From Paractinoplanes bogorensis (GTDB lineage Bacteria; Actinomycetota; Actinomycetes; Mycobacteriales; Micromonosporaceae), in contig NZ_JAHKKG010000008.1 in assembly GCF_018829635.1 (NCBI RefSeq), forward strand, positions 310,001-374,000: DNA of 64,000 bases, written 5' to 3'. Positions 1 to 7,707 of this stretch are shown piece after piece. Both the position numbers and the translations under genes were made by a program. Positions within the stretch are counted from its first letter, which is position 1; each line of letters begins with the position of its first letter. Below the pieces are notes generated by a model, which saw only the letters and a program-made list of their open reading frames with translations, did no database searches and was not told the origin of the DNA.

Positions 1-411
1 GCCATCACCGAATTCAGCGGCGAACTGGTCGAAGCCGATCAGGCCACGAGTGCGCTCAAGCCCGATGCCCTCTATGCCGCCGACTCGGGTGGCTGGGCGC
101 AGGTCTGGAATCCCCGGATGGACGTCGTCATGGGCTGGGAACCGACCGGGCCGGCCGACGCTCTGGTGGTGTTCTTCAGCAGCGTTTCCAGCACGTACGG
201 CTTCTCGCTGTTCACGAACGGCGAACGCACCCGCTATTACGTCTTCGCCGAGGGCGTGGCCGTGGAGGACGAGGGGACGCCGCTGCCGGTCGAGGCGGAG
301 ATCGCCGTGCCGACGTGGGGCCCGGACGAGGACTTCCTGTGGTCGATCATCACGGCGGTGACCGGTCTGCGATACGACGAGGATCTGCGGTACCGCGTCT
401 ACCCGGTGTGA
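1..411 (+). CDS. Hypothetical protein, C-terminal part (5' truncated by window)
   Basis: An open frame runs from base 1 to a TGA at 409-411 and gives 136 residues with no start inside the first 100 bases, so the gene begins upstream of the window. The visible part is acidic and rich in aromatic residues (for example MGWEPTGPADALVVFFSS and DEDFLWSIITAVTG). It has no membrane segment and no motif I recognise. Third codon positions are strongly G/C, as expected for a real gene here. The internal ATG at 118 is probably not the start, because the reading frame upstream of it looks equally coding. It converges on the next gene with only about 25 bases between the stops. Function unknown. Confidence 0.7.
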   Translation, partial: AITEFSGELVEADQATSALKPDALYAADSGGWAQVWNPRMDVVMGWEPTGPADALVVFFSSVSSTYGFSLFTNGERTRYYVFAEGVAVEDEGTPLPVEAEIAVPTWGPDEDFLWSIITAVTGLRYDEDLRYRVYPV

Positions 412-436
412 CGCCGCACCACCCGCAGCCGACGGC

Positions 437-1282
437 TCAGTGGCCGACCGCGACGACCGGGTTGGTCAACGTACCGAGCGGACCGGACGTGATCTCGATG
501 GTGTCGCCGGGCTGGGTGGTGAAGTCGGCGCCGGGGACCACCCCGGTGCCGGTCAGCAGCACCACGCCGGCCGGGAAGGTGAGCGCCTGGAACAGCCAGC
601 CGGCCAGGTCGTCGAAGGTGCGGGCCATCGCCGACGTCGAGGTGGTGGCCGCGTAGGCCTCCTGGCCGGCCCGCAGCACCCGCAGGCCGATCGGGAACGG
701 GCCGGGTCCGGCCGCCCACGCCGGCACGATCGCTGGGCCCAGGGCGCAGGAGCGGTCGTAGATCTTGGCTTGCGGCAGGTAGAGCGGGTTTTCGCCCTCG
801 ATCGACCGGCTGCTCATGTCGTTGCCCAGGGTGTATCCGAAGATGTCGCCGGCCGCGTCGAGGACCAGGCCGACCTCGGCCTCGGGGACGTCCCAGCCGG
901 AGTCGGCACGGATCCCGACGGCGTCACCGTCACCGACCACACGCCACGGACTGGACTTGAGGAACAGCTCGGGGCGCCGGCTGTCGTACACGAGGTCGTA
1001 GAGGGAACCGTGCCCGGATTCCTCCTTGCGGCCGTCGCGGCTGCGCCGGTAGGTCACTCCGGCCGCCCACACCTCCTGCTGGTCGACCGGTGGCAGCGTC
1101 GTGCCGCCGGGGCTGTCCCGGTCGGCCTTGCGGGCGGCGGCCTCGATCACCGCCCGGGACTCCTCGAGCGGCCGGGCGAGCAGGTCGGCGAGGCTTCCGT
1201 CGAGCTCACCCCAGACGCCGTCCTGGTGCACCGCCCAGCGTGACCGGTTGCCGTCGCGCAGGTGGTGCAGGGAGATCGGCAT
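437..1282 (-). CDS. Fumarylacetoacetate hydrolase (FAH) family protein
   Basis: The 281-residue product carries the FAH catalytic-domain pattern in its second half: the metal-site segment PEAEVGLVLD around residue 133 and the substrate-side segment YTLGNDMSSRSIEGENPLY around residues 150-168. The C-terminal part has the usual VVLLTGTGVVPG followed by GDTIEI. Family members hydrolyse C-C bonds in acyl-pyruvate-like compounds or dehydrate sugar acids. The form with NDMSSR, and with an N-terminal half that begins with AVHQDGVW, resembles 2-keto-3-deoxy-D-arabinonate dehydratase-like members. The start is ATG with AGGAT about 8 bases upstream. The T-rich stretch just before it (1291-1302) may belong to its promoter. 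It stands alone, so the substrate cannot be inferred from neighbours. Confidence 0.85.
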   Translation of the reverse strand: MPISLHHLRDGNRSRWAVHQDGVWGELDGSLADLLARPLEESRAVIEAAARKADRDSPGGTTLPPVDQQEVWAAGVTYRRSRDGRKEESGHGSLYDLVYDSRRPELFLKSSPWRVVGDGDAVGIRADSGWDVPEAEVGLVLDAAGDIFGYTLGNDMSSRSIEGENPLYLPQAKIYDRSCALGPAIVPAWAAGPGPFPIGLRVLRAGQEAYAATTSTSAMARTFDDLAGWLFQALTFPAGVVLLTGTGVVPGADFTTQPGDTIEITSGPLGTLTNPVVAVGH

Positions 1283-1827
1283 GTGGCCATCCTAGGTTTT
1301 TTCGCAAGATCGCATCCGCGTACGGGCCGCGCCGCGAAGGACTGTGCGAAGACCACCCGCACGACTGCCTCACAGCTTGGATGTGTATTCCGCGATGGAC
1401 CTACCCCAGCCGAATCTGTCAGCTGCGCGGACCGGCGGTGACTGCCGGTGCTGATTCGTGCCGTCCGCGGTGAGGACGGGGTCTGGCGTGGCAGTGACGG
1501 CCCGCCGACGCGCGGCCGGCGCAGTGTGCTCCATGTTCGACCCGTCGGCCCGTACGCGGGCCGGCGCCTCGACCTCGACGTCGGCGAGACGAGCGCCCCG
1601 CCCGGGTGGACTCGGTTTCACCTCCCGATCGGCACCTACTACGCCACTGACGTCGTGTGCTGGCTGCTGTTCGGTGCCGACTTCCCGGGCTGCTGGCCAC
1701 CCACCCGGTTCTGCGGCAGGCGATGCGGCTGACTACGCGCCCGGTTCCAGCGTGTCGGTCGTGCCGGGCGGGCGCGCTGTGGGGCGATGCGTCGGGCAGC
1801 TGGGGCTGACCGGTTGGGATGGTCTCG
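1283..1827. other. 545-base stretch between two minus-strand genes
   Basis: This stretch separates the FAH-family gene start from the 3' end of the epimerase gene. The first 120 bases are less G+C-rich than the surroundings and must hold the FAH promoter. The remainder is G+C-rich and contains one weakly supported plus-strand open frame (1448-1732). I see no repeat, RNA gene or mobile element in it. Confidence 0.5.
1448..1732 (+). CDS. Possible small hypothetical protein (weak)
   Basis: A 94-residue frame starts with GTG and has mostly G/C third positions. It could encode a protein ending in a hydrophobic stretch (DVVCWLLFGADFPGCW). I recognise no domain, there is no clear ribosome binding site, and it lies in the only long intergenic stretch of the window. 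It may equally be a chance frame in G+C-rich DNA. Confidence 0.2.
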   Translation: MLIRAVRGEDGVWRGSDGPPTRGRRSVLHVRPVGPYAGRRLDLDVGETSAPPGWTRFHLPIGTYYATDVVCWLLFGADFPGCWPPTRFCGRRCG

Positions 1828-2724
1828 TCAGTTCGCGGCCCGGTAGGAGCCGGAGCGTACGTCGTCCGGCAGGGCCGGTCCGGTGGGGCTCCACCCGAAC
1901 GTCTCCTGTGCCTTCCGGGAGGAGACGCGGGCCGACGACTGGAGGAGTGCGGCCATCGGTCCCATGGCGGCTTCGGCCTGCTCGGCGGTGATCGAGGTCG
2001 GGGCGGTGCCGGTCAGGTCCGCGATCGCCTCGGCGAGTTCGCGGAAGGTGAACCGCTGCGTGCCGGTCGCGTTGTAGGTGCCCGCCACCGGCTGCTTCAG
2101 GGCCGCCAGGTAGAGGCGGGCGAGGTCGTCCACGTGGACCGGGGTCCACTCGTTGTCGCCGGTGCCGATGTAGGTGGCCGCGCCCGACCGGGTCGCGGCA
2201 TCGATGAGGCTGGTCGGCAGCATGGAGCCGCCTCGGCCGTAGATCAGACCCGCGCGAATGACGATGCCGGTCAGGCCGGCCGCTTCGCGTACCAGGCGCT
2301 CGCCGGCGAGCTTGGCGGGCACCGGGCCCGGCTCCGGCAGTTCTGCGTCCTCGTCGTGGGGCCGGGCGGGGTCGAACCCGTAGACGAGGTTCGTGCTGGT
2401 GTAGAGGAACGGCTTTCCGGTGCCTGCCTTTCCCGCCCCGCGGGTCAGCGCCTCGATCGCCGTGGCCTCGGCCGTGATCGCCTCTTCGCCGCCGGCGTAG
2501 TCGACGGCCGCCGTGTGCACCACCGCACCGGCGTCCGTCGCCGCCTTTTCGAGGAGGCCGGTGTCGCTCAGGCTGCCGGTCAGAGGACGTGCGCCGGCCC
2601 GTGACGCTTTCGCCGCCGACCCCGGAGACCGGGTCAGCGCCACCACGTCGTGGCCTGCGGCGACGAAGTGTTCCACGAGCGCCGAACCCAGGTAGCCGGT
2701 ACCGCCGGTGACAAAGATCTGCAT
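1828..2724 (-). CDS. NAD(P)-dependent epimerase/dehydratase-like oxidoreductase
   Basis: The 298-residue product begins with the Rossmann motif TGGTGYLG (residues 6-13), the atypical-SDR/epimerase signature. It continues with the usual sugar-epimerase-like layout: STNLVYGF near residue 110, YGRGG near 183 and VHVDDLARLYL near 213. The classical catalytic YxxxK is not obvious (KLAGERLV occupies the expected place), so it may be a flavin or quinone reductase-like or NmrA-like member rather than a true epimerase. The start is ATG with GGAGAGAC directly upstream. Two near-identical palindromes lie 30-77 bases upstream of the start and suggest control by a TetR- or MarR-type repressor. No such regulator gene is adjacent. 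Confidence 0.85.
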   Translation of the reverse strand: MQIFVTGGTGYLGSALVEHFVAAGHDVVALTRSPGSAAKASRAGARPLTGSLSDTGLLEKAATDAGAVVHTAAVDYAGGEEAITAEATAIEALTRGAGKAGTGKPFLYTSTNLVYGFDPARPHDEDAELPEPGPVPAKLAGERLVREAAGLTGIVIRAGLIYGRGGSMLPTSLIDAATRSGAATYIGTGDNEWTPVHVDDLARLYLAALKQPVAGTYNATGTQRFTFRELAEAIADLTGTAPTSITAEQAEAAMGPMAALLQSSARVSSRKAQETFGWSPTGPALPDDVRSGSYRAAN

Positions 2725-2753
2725 GGTCTCTCCAGGGTGAGCGGAAACTAAAC

Positions 2754-2801
2754 GGATAACTCATCCGCTACTCCACCCTACACGAAACGGATGAGTCATC
2801 C
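2754..2801. promoter_or_regulatory. Pair of palindromic operator-like sites (GGATGANTCATCC)
   Basis: GGATAACTCATCC (2754-2766) and GGATGAGTCATCC (2789-2801) are two 13-base sites with centres 35 bases apart. The second is a perfect odd-length inverted repeat and the first has one mismatch. Both are preceded by AAC. They sit upstream of the epimerase start at 2724 and just beyond the 3' end of the Crp/Fnr-type gene. They probably regulate the epimerase gene; the protein that binds them is not identifiable here. Confidence 0.65.
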
Positions 2802-2829
2802 ACTTCATGCCGCGGGTGCAGCCCGCCGG

Positions 2830-3510
2830 TCAGGTCGGTGGGTAGGCGGCCTCGCGCAGCCGCCCGATGTCGTGGATGTGGAAGCTGCGGTAGCCGTTGC
2901 TCAGCAGGCCCGCCTCGCGCAGGCCGCGCAACGCCCGCTGCACGGTCGGTTCGCTCGCGTCGACCAGGGTGGCCAGCTCCGGCTGGGCCAGGGCGGGCCG
3001 GATCAGCGTGCCGGTCGGGCCGTCCTGGCCGTACCGCTCGGCCAGCGCCAGCAGCACCCGGGCCACCCGGGTGGGCACGTCGGCGCCGCTGAAGTCGGCG
3101 CGGCGGGAGATCTCATCGCGCAGCCGGCTCACCACCGAACCGATGATCGCGTTGCGGGCCGGGGCGTCCGCCGCGATCAGCCGTTGCAGATCGGGGGCCG
3201 CGATGACCCGGGCGGTGATCGGGCCGGCGCTGGTCACCGTGGCCGAGCGGGGACGGCCGTCCAATGCGGCCAGTTCGCCGACGAGTTCCCCGCCGACCCG
3301 GACGGCCAGCAAAGCGGTGCCACCGGCGGTTGTCGGCACGGTCACTTTCACCACGCCGCTCAGCAGCAGATAGGAATGATCGCCCGGGTCGTCGACCCGG
3401 ATCAGGACGGCCGGGCCGGTGCGGTGGATCAGGGTGCCGAGGGTGGTGAGCCGGCGTGCGACACCCGGCTCGCAGTCGCCCAGCAGGGTGCCGGGTGGCC
3501 ACTCGTCCAT
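2830..3510 (-). CDS. Crp/Fnr-family transcriptional regulator
   Basis: The 226-residue product has an N-terminal cyclic-nucleotide-binding-type beta-roll (LIRVDDPGDHSYLLLSGVVKV, then GGELVGELAALDGRPRSATV, around residues 40-105). A helical dimerisation region follows, then a C-terminal winged helix with recognition segment LAQPELATLVDASEPTVQRAL around residues 175-195. The GELAALDGRPRSATV segment occupies the phosphate-binding cassette position where CRP has GELGL..RAA; an Arg is retained, so ligand binding is possible but unproven. A longer frame upstream exists, but ATG at 3510 with GGAGG four bases before it is the better start, and the extension would run into the divergent gene. It is divergent from the Hsp70-propeller gene at 3629 and may control it. 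Confidence 0.85.
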   Translation of the reverse strand: MDEWPPGTLLGDCEPGVARRLTTLGTLIHRTGPAVLIRVDDPGDHSYLLLSGVVKVTVPTTAGGTALLAVRVGGELVGELAALDGRPRSATVTSAGPITARVIAAPDLQRLIAADAPARNAIIGSVVSRLRDEISRRADFSGADVPTRVARVLLALAERYGQDGPTGTLIRPALAQPELATLVDASEPTVQRALRGLREAGLLSNGYRSFHIHDIGRLREAAYPPT

Positions 3511-3628
3511 CACGCCTCCGTCACCGTGCCGGGAACTCTGCCCGTAACGCTGACATCCCAGCAAACGATGTGGTGATCCCTCCTCCGGCTCGTTGAAGTT
3601 AACGTCCGGGCGAATGGGGAGGGCGCAC

Positions 3629-6202
3629 ATGGCGGACGAGGCCGTACTGGTAGTGGACTTCGGCACCAGCGGGTCGGCGGGGGTGCTGGTGGCCGGCGAC
3701 CGGACGCAGCCGTTGCGGGAGCCGTCGAGCGGGCTGTTCGTCTGGCCCTCGTCGGTGCTCGCCGACGGTGAGGAGCTGCTGGTCGGCACGCTGCCGGACC
3801 GCAAGCGGCTGATCCGGCCGGGCGACTATCAGAACGAGATCAAGCGGCTGCTCGGCCGGAGCGACGTCACGATCGGCGGCCGTACGCTGTCCCCGGCTGA
3901 CCTGTTCGGCGCGGTGCTGCGGGCGTTCCGGGACGAGGCGCAGCGGATCCACGGCCGGCCGATCGAGCAGCTGCTGCTGACCGTGCCGGCCGCCTACCAT
4001 CCGGGCGATCCGCGCCGCGAGCTGATGATCGGCGTGGCTCAGGGGCTCGGGTTCGGCACGGTCGAGCTGCTGTACGAACCGGTGGCGGCGGCCGGATCGG
4101 CGCCGGCCGGAGAAGCGTTCGCCCCCGGCGATCTGGTGCTGGTGTACGACTTCGGTGGCGGGACGTTCGACGCCGCTCTGGTCCGTGTCGGCGCCGACGG
4201 GCACGACGTGCTGCGGCACGCGGCCCTGGACCACCTCGGCGGGCTCGACCTCGACGAGGTGGTCTATCAGCATCTGGCCGGGCTCGGCGGGGACGAGCTG
4301 ACCCGGCTCCTGGCGGCCACCGACCGGCTCGGCGGCAAGGCCCGGATCGAGCTGGCCGAGCGGGCCCGCCGGATGAAGGAGCAGCTCAGCGACGTCTCCG
4401 TGGCCGAGGACATTCTCGGGCTGCTCGATCTGGAACTGCGGCTGGACCGGGACACCTTCGACAAGCTGGCCGAGCCGCTGGTGGCGCAGACCGTGGAGTG
4501 CTGCGAACGGCTGGTGGCCGGCGATCAACCGGCCTGGGTGCTGATGGTCGGCGGCAGTTCCCGGGTGCCGCTGGTGGCGTCCATGATGGCCGCACGTTTC
4601 GGCCGGGTACGGGCGTCCCGCGACCCCGAACTGGCCGTGGTCACCGGGGCGGCGGCGTGGGCGGCGCGCGGGGTGTCCCGGGTGTGCCCGCCACAGCCGC
4701 AGGGGCCGGAGGAGAAGCCGTTGCGCTGGGCGATCCCGCAGGGCCTGGGCACGCTGACCCGCTGGTTGCGTTCCGAGGGCGAGAGCTACCGGCCGGGCGA
4801 CGCCCTCGCCCAGGTGCGCCTCGCCGACGGTCCGGTCTATCAGCTGACCGCCGACGAGCCGGGCGTCGTGCTGACCCGGCACGCCGAGCCGGGTGACCTC
4901 GTCGCGGCCGGGGACTGGCTGGTCACGGTGGCGCCGACGTTCCGCCCGTGGGAGACCACGGTCGGCTCGGGGGTGGAGGTGTGGTCGGCCGCCGACTACG
5001 TGGTGGTGGCCGGCGACGGGATGCTGCGCGGACTGGCGCCGTCGGTCGGCACACAGCGGTGGATCCGGCCGGTCGGCGGCGAGCGGTCGGATTGCACCCG
5101 GGCCGGCGACGTGGCGGTCGTGTGCGAGCCCGGCGGGTTGCGGGGCATCGCCCTCACCACCGGCCAGGACCGGTGGTTCCAGCCGTACGCCCGGAAGGCC
5201 GGCCGCCTCATGCCGGAGCCGGTGTTCCGCGACGACAACGACATCTTCCGGATCGACCCGGCCACCGGCGAGGAGATCTGGCGGCGGTCGTTCACCGAGG
5301 CGCCCCGATTCCAGGCGCGGGTGCCGGCCAGCGGCACGTTCGTGGTCACCGAGCAGCATCAGGTCCACATGGTCGACCTGGAAACCGGCGAGGTGACCGG
5401 CACCTGGACCGGCCCGCGTACGTATCGGGAGCTGTGGAACGTCCAGGTGATCGGCTCGATCGTGTACGGCCGGTTCGGTTACAAGCGCAACGTCGCCCTG
5501 AACGGCCGGACCGGCTGGCCGGTCTGGGTCCGGCGGGAAGCGACCGCGCTGACCTTCTCGGCGTACACCGTCTACCCGCGGCACTATGTGCTGGCCGGGG
5601 TCAACCCGGCCACCGGCGACGTCTGGCAGTACTACCGGTCGAACAGCTATCAGTCGGTCGTGCGGATCAGCGACGACGCCGAGAACGTCTACCTCCGGGA
5701 GGGCAACGAACTGATCGCGGTGAACATCGCCGACGGCCGCCCGCGGTGGCGCCGCGCGATGCCCGGCAACCGCCCGGACGGCACGGCCACCGCGGTCTGG
5801 CTCTGGCCGCGTGGCCTGGACGACCTGCTGGCGATCGACCGGGCGACCGGCCAGGTGGCGTGGGTCTCCGCCCACCGGCTCGTCCAAGAGCTGCCGGGTG
5901 GGGTGCTGGCCACCAGCTCCGGCCATCTGGAGTGGCTGGACCCGCTGACCGGCGCCGTCCACTGGTCGGTCGAGATGACCGGCGAAACGGTGAAACTGCT
6001 CTACCACGACGACGAGACGATCGCGGTCGGCGCGGACAGCGGAGTGTTCCTGATGGAGGCCGGCACCGGCGCGATCCGGCACCGCCTCCCGGCCGGAGAG
6101 CACGCGTACTACGCGGGCCGCGCCGGCGACGCGGAACTCGTCCACATCGACAGCACGCTCTACGCCGTCGCCGGTTCCAGCTCCCGCTCCACCGCGACGT
6201 AG
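3629..6202 (+). CDS. Hsp70-like ATPase fused to PQQ-type beta-propeller
   Basis: The 857-residue product has an N-terminal Hsp70/actin-fold ATPase domain: phosphate-1 DFGTSGSAG (10-18), YEPVAAAG (149-156), phosphate-2 YDFGGGTFD (173-181) and an adenosine motif VGGSSRVPLVASMM near residue 310. The normal Hsp70 substrate-binding domain is absent. Instead, a short barrel-like segment (about 389-435, HAEPGDLVAAGDWLVTV) is followed by roughly 420 residues of PQQ-like repeats such as DLETGEVTGTW, NPATGDVWQYY and DRATGQVAWVS. No signal peptide is present, so it is probably cytoplasmic. The start at 3629 has GGGGAGGG five bases upstream; an in-frame ATG at 3593 lacks this. It converges with the minus-strand GTPase gene, overlapping it by 43 bases, and is a clear relative of the three tandem Hsp70-like genes beyond. 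Confidence 0.88.
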   Translation: MADEAVLVVDFGTSGSAGVLVAGDRTQPLREPSSGLFVWPSSVLADGEELLVGTLPDRKRLIRPGDYQNEIKRLLGRSDVTIGGRTLSPADLFGAVLRAFRDEAQRIHGRPIEQLLLTVPAAYHPGDPRRELMIGVAQGLGFGTVELLYEPVAAAGSAPAGEAFAPGDLVLVYDFGGGTFDAALVRVGADGHDVLRHAALDHLGGLDLDEVVYQHLAGLGGDELTRLLAATDRLGGKARIELAERARRMKEQLSDVSVAEDILGLLDLELRLDRDTFDKLAEPLVAQTVECCERLVAGDQPAWVLMVGGSSRVPLVASMMAARFGRVRASRDPELAVVTGAAAWAARGVSRVCPPQPQGPEEKPLRWAIPQGLGTLTRWLRSEGESYRPGDALAQVRLADGPVYQLTADEPGVVLTRHAEPGDLVAAGDWLVTVAPTFRPWETTVGSGVEVWSAADYVVVAGDGMLRGLAPSVGTQRWIRPVGGERSDCTRAGDVAVVCEPGGLRGIALTTGQDRWFQPYARKAGRLMPEPVFRDDNDIFRIDPATGEEIWRRSFTEAPRFQARVPASGTFVVTEQHQVHMVDLETGEVTGTWTGPRTYRELWNVQVIGSIVYGRFGYKRNVALNGRTGWPVWVRREATALTFSAYTVYPRHYVLAGVNPATGDVWQYYRSNSYQSVVRISDDAENVYLREGNELIAVNIADGRPRWRRAMPGNRPDGTATAVWLWPRGLDDLLAIDRATGQVAWVSAHRLVQELPGGVLATSSGHLEWLDPLTGAVHWSVEMTGETVKLLYHDDETIAVGADSGVFLMEAGTGAIRHRLPAGEHAYYAGRAGDAELVHIDSTLYAVAGSSSRSTAT

Positions 6203-7707
6203 GCGTTCTGGATGACCCGGATGGCGTTGGTGGTCGCCCCGTTGTAGACCCCCATCGCGGCGCTCGCCCACGCCGTCCGGCGCTCCCGTGTCACCTGCAG
6301 CATCTCCGCCGCCGGGGTGCCGGCCGCGCATCCGAGGCGCGCGGCCGGGTCCATACCGTGCTCGCCGGTCACCCGCAGCAACTCGGCACCACCGCCCAGC
6401 GGCAGCCGCAACTGCCCGTCGTAGTGAGCGCGCAGTGCCTTGAGCTCGTCGTGCTCGTTCTCCTCGCGCAGCCGCAGCTCGGTGAAGCGCCGGGTCACCC
6501 GGTCCAGCGCGGCCTGCGCCCGCGGCGGCAGGGTCGGCCGCACCCCGTACGGCAGGTCGTCGGCCCACGCGTACACCCGGGTGGTCTTGATCAGACCGGC
6601 CCGGTTGCCGAAATGCCCGGTCAGAACACCCCGCAGTCGCTCCAGGCCGGACCGCTGCTCCAGCTCGGCCCGCATTTCCCGTACGGTGGTGACCCCGTCC
6701 CGGGCCAGCGACGTGGCCAGCACGACTCCCCACTGGCTGTACCGGTCGACCAGTGCCTTCCGTTCGCCGGCCGGCACCGTGATCTCCGGATAGTCCCGGG
6801 TCGCGAAGTGATCCCCCCGCGCGACGATCCGCTCCAGCCGCCCCGGGTCCACCTTGGACAGCGCCTCGAACCGCGCCAGATCCTCGGCGTCACAGGTCCC
6901 GGCGGCCGCCGCGAGCAGCCCCGCGACCGGAATCATCTCGTACACCGACCGTCCCACCTCGGCGATGCTCATCAGGTTGCCGGCCACCCGCGTGGCCTCG
7001 GCCATCGGATCGTTCCCGGGCCGCCACAGCGCCTCGACCTGGTTGAGCGCCCCCACGGTGTTGAGCGGCCCGAGCCCGGCCACGTCGGCGCCGGCGAAGT
7101 CGGTGAGCACCCGCACGTCGTCCTCGTGCAGGCCACGCCGGGTGAACACGAGCACGATCGCATCGGCCCCGGCGGCATGCGTCACGGTCGACTCGCGAAC
7201 GTCCCCACCGGTCCGCCCGAGCAGGTTGAGCGTGGTCTGCGACTCGGTCCCGAGATGCGCGTCGAGCCCCGGCGTGTCCACGATGGCGAACTGCCGCAGA
7301 TAGTCGTTGCCGACGTAGACATCGAGAAAATCGATGCTCCGCAGAAACTCGAGCTGCGCGGGATCGTTCACCGTGAGCGCGTCGATCTCTTCCGGTGGGT
7401 ACGTCTCGACCGGCCGCCCCTTCTCCCGGAAGTGCACGACGATCCGCGGCTCGCCCTGCCGCAGATGCGCCACGGTGAAGGTGAGCTCCCGCACCCCGGT
7501 CGCGACGTATGTCCCACCGAGCAGCGCGTTGACGAGGGTGGACTTTCCCGAACTGACCCGCCCGACGAGAGCGACACTCATCGGCGCGAGAAACCGTGCC
7601 TCGTGCCCCCGCATGACCCGGGCGACGCGATCGAGTGCGGGCTGCCCGGCGAACTCCCCTCGCGCCGCCGCGAACACGTACCCCAGCCCACCACTCACGA
7701 CGGCCAC
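6160..7707 (-). CDS. Dynamin-like GTPase (515 aa)
   Basis: The product has a P-loop GRVSSGKST (49-57) and a G3 motif DTPG (144-147), inside a domain that resembles bacterial dynamin-family GTPases. The G4 NKxD motif is not evident, and the corresponding region reads VLVFTRRGLHEDD. The second half is helical and charged (for example RFTELRLREENEHDELKALRAHYD), as expected for a stalk or coiled region. I see no strong transmembrane helix. It is the last gene of the run that contains three Hsp70-like genes. Its GTG start overlaps the preceding gene by 13 bases, with CTGGGA just upstream, so translation is probably coupled. Its 3' end overlaps the convergent Hsp70-propeller gene. Confidence 0.85.
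   Translation of the reverse strand: MAVVSGGLGYVFAAARGEFAGQPALDRVARVMRGHEARFLAPMSVALVGRVSSGKSTLVNALLGGTYVATGVRELTFTVAHLRQGEPRIVVHFREKGRPVETYPPEEIDALTVNDPAQLEFLRSIDFLDVYVGNDYLRQFAIVDTPGLDAHLGTESQTTLNLLGRTGGDVRESTVTHAAGADAIVLVFTRRGLHEDDVRVLTDFAGADVAGLGPLNTVGALNQVEALWRPGNDPMAEATRVAGNLMSIAEVGRSVYEMIPVAGLLAAAAGTCDAEDLARFEALSKVDPGRLERIVARGDHFATRDYPEITVPAGERKALVDRYSQWGVVLATSLARDGVTTVREMRAELEQRSGLERLRGVLTGHFGNRAGLIKTTRVYAWADDLPYGVRPTLPPRAQAALDRVTRRFTELRLREENEHDELKALRAHYDGQLRLPLGGGAELLRVTGEHGMDPAARLGCAAGTPAAEMLQVTRERRTAWASAAMGVYNGATTNAIRVIQNAYVAVERELEPATA

Noticed and set aside
1370..1621. Minus-strand frame in the long intergenic stretch
   Set aside because: No start signal, no domain, and it overlaps a frame on the other strand that is itself weak.
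3511..3804. N-terminal extension of the Crp/Fnr-type regulator
   Set aside because: The extension is Ser/Thr-rich, would overlap the start of the divergent Hsp70 gene, and the ATG at 3510 has a good ribosome binding site.
3599..6733. Minus-strand open frame of over 1000 codons across the Hsp70-propeller gene
   Set aside because: It is antisense to a gene with clear Hsp70 motifs, has low-complexity Arg/Gly/Pro/Ala composition and no recognisable domain. Such frames are expected in very G+C-rich DNA.
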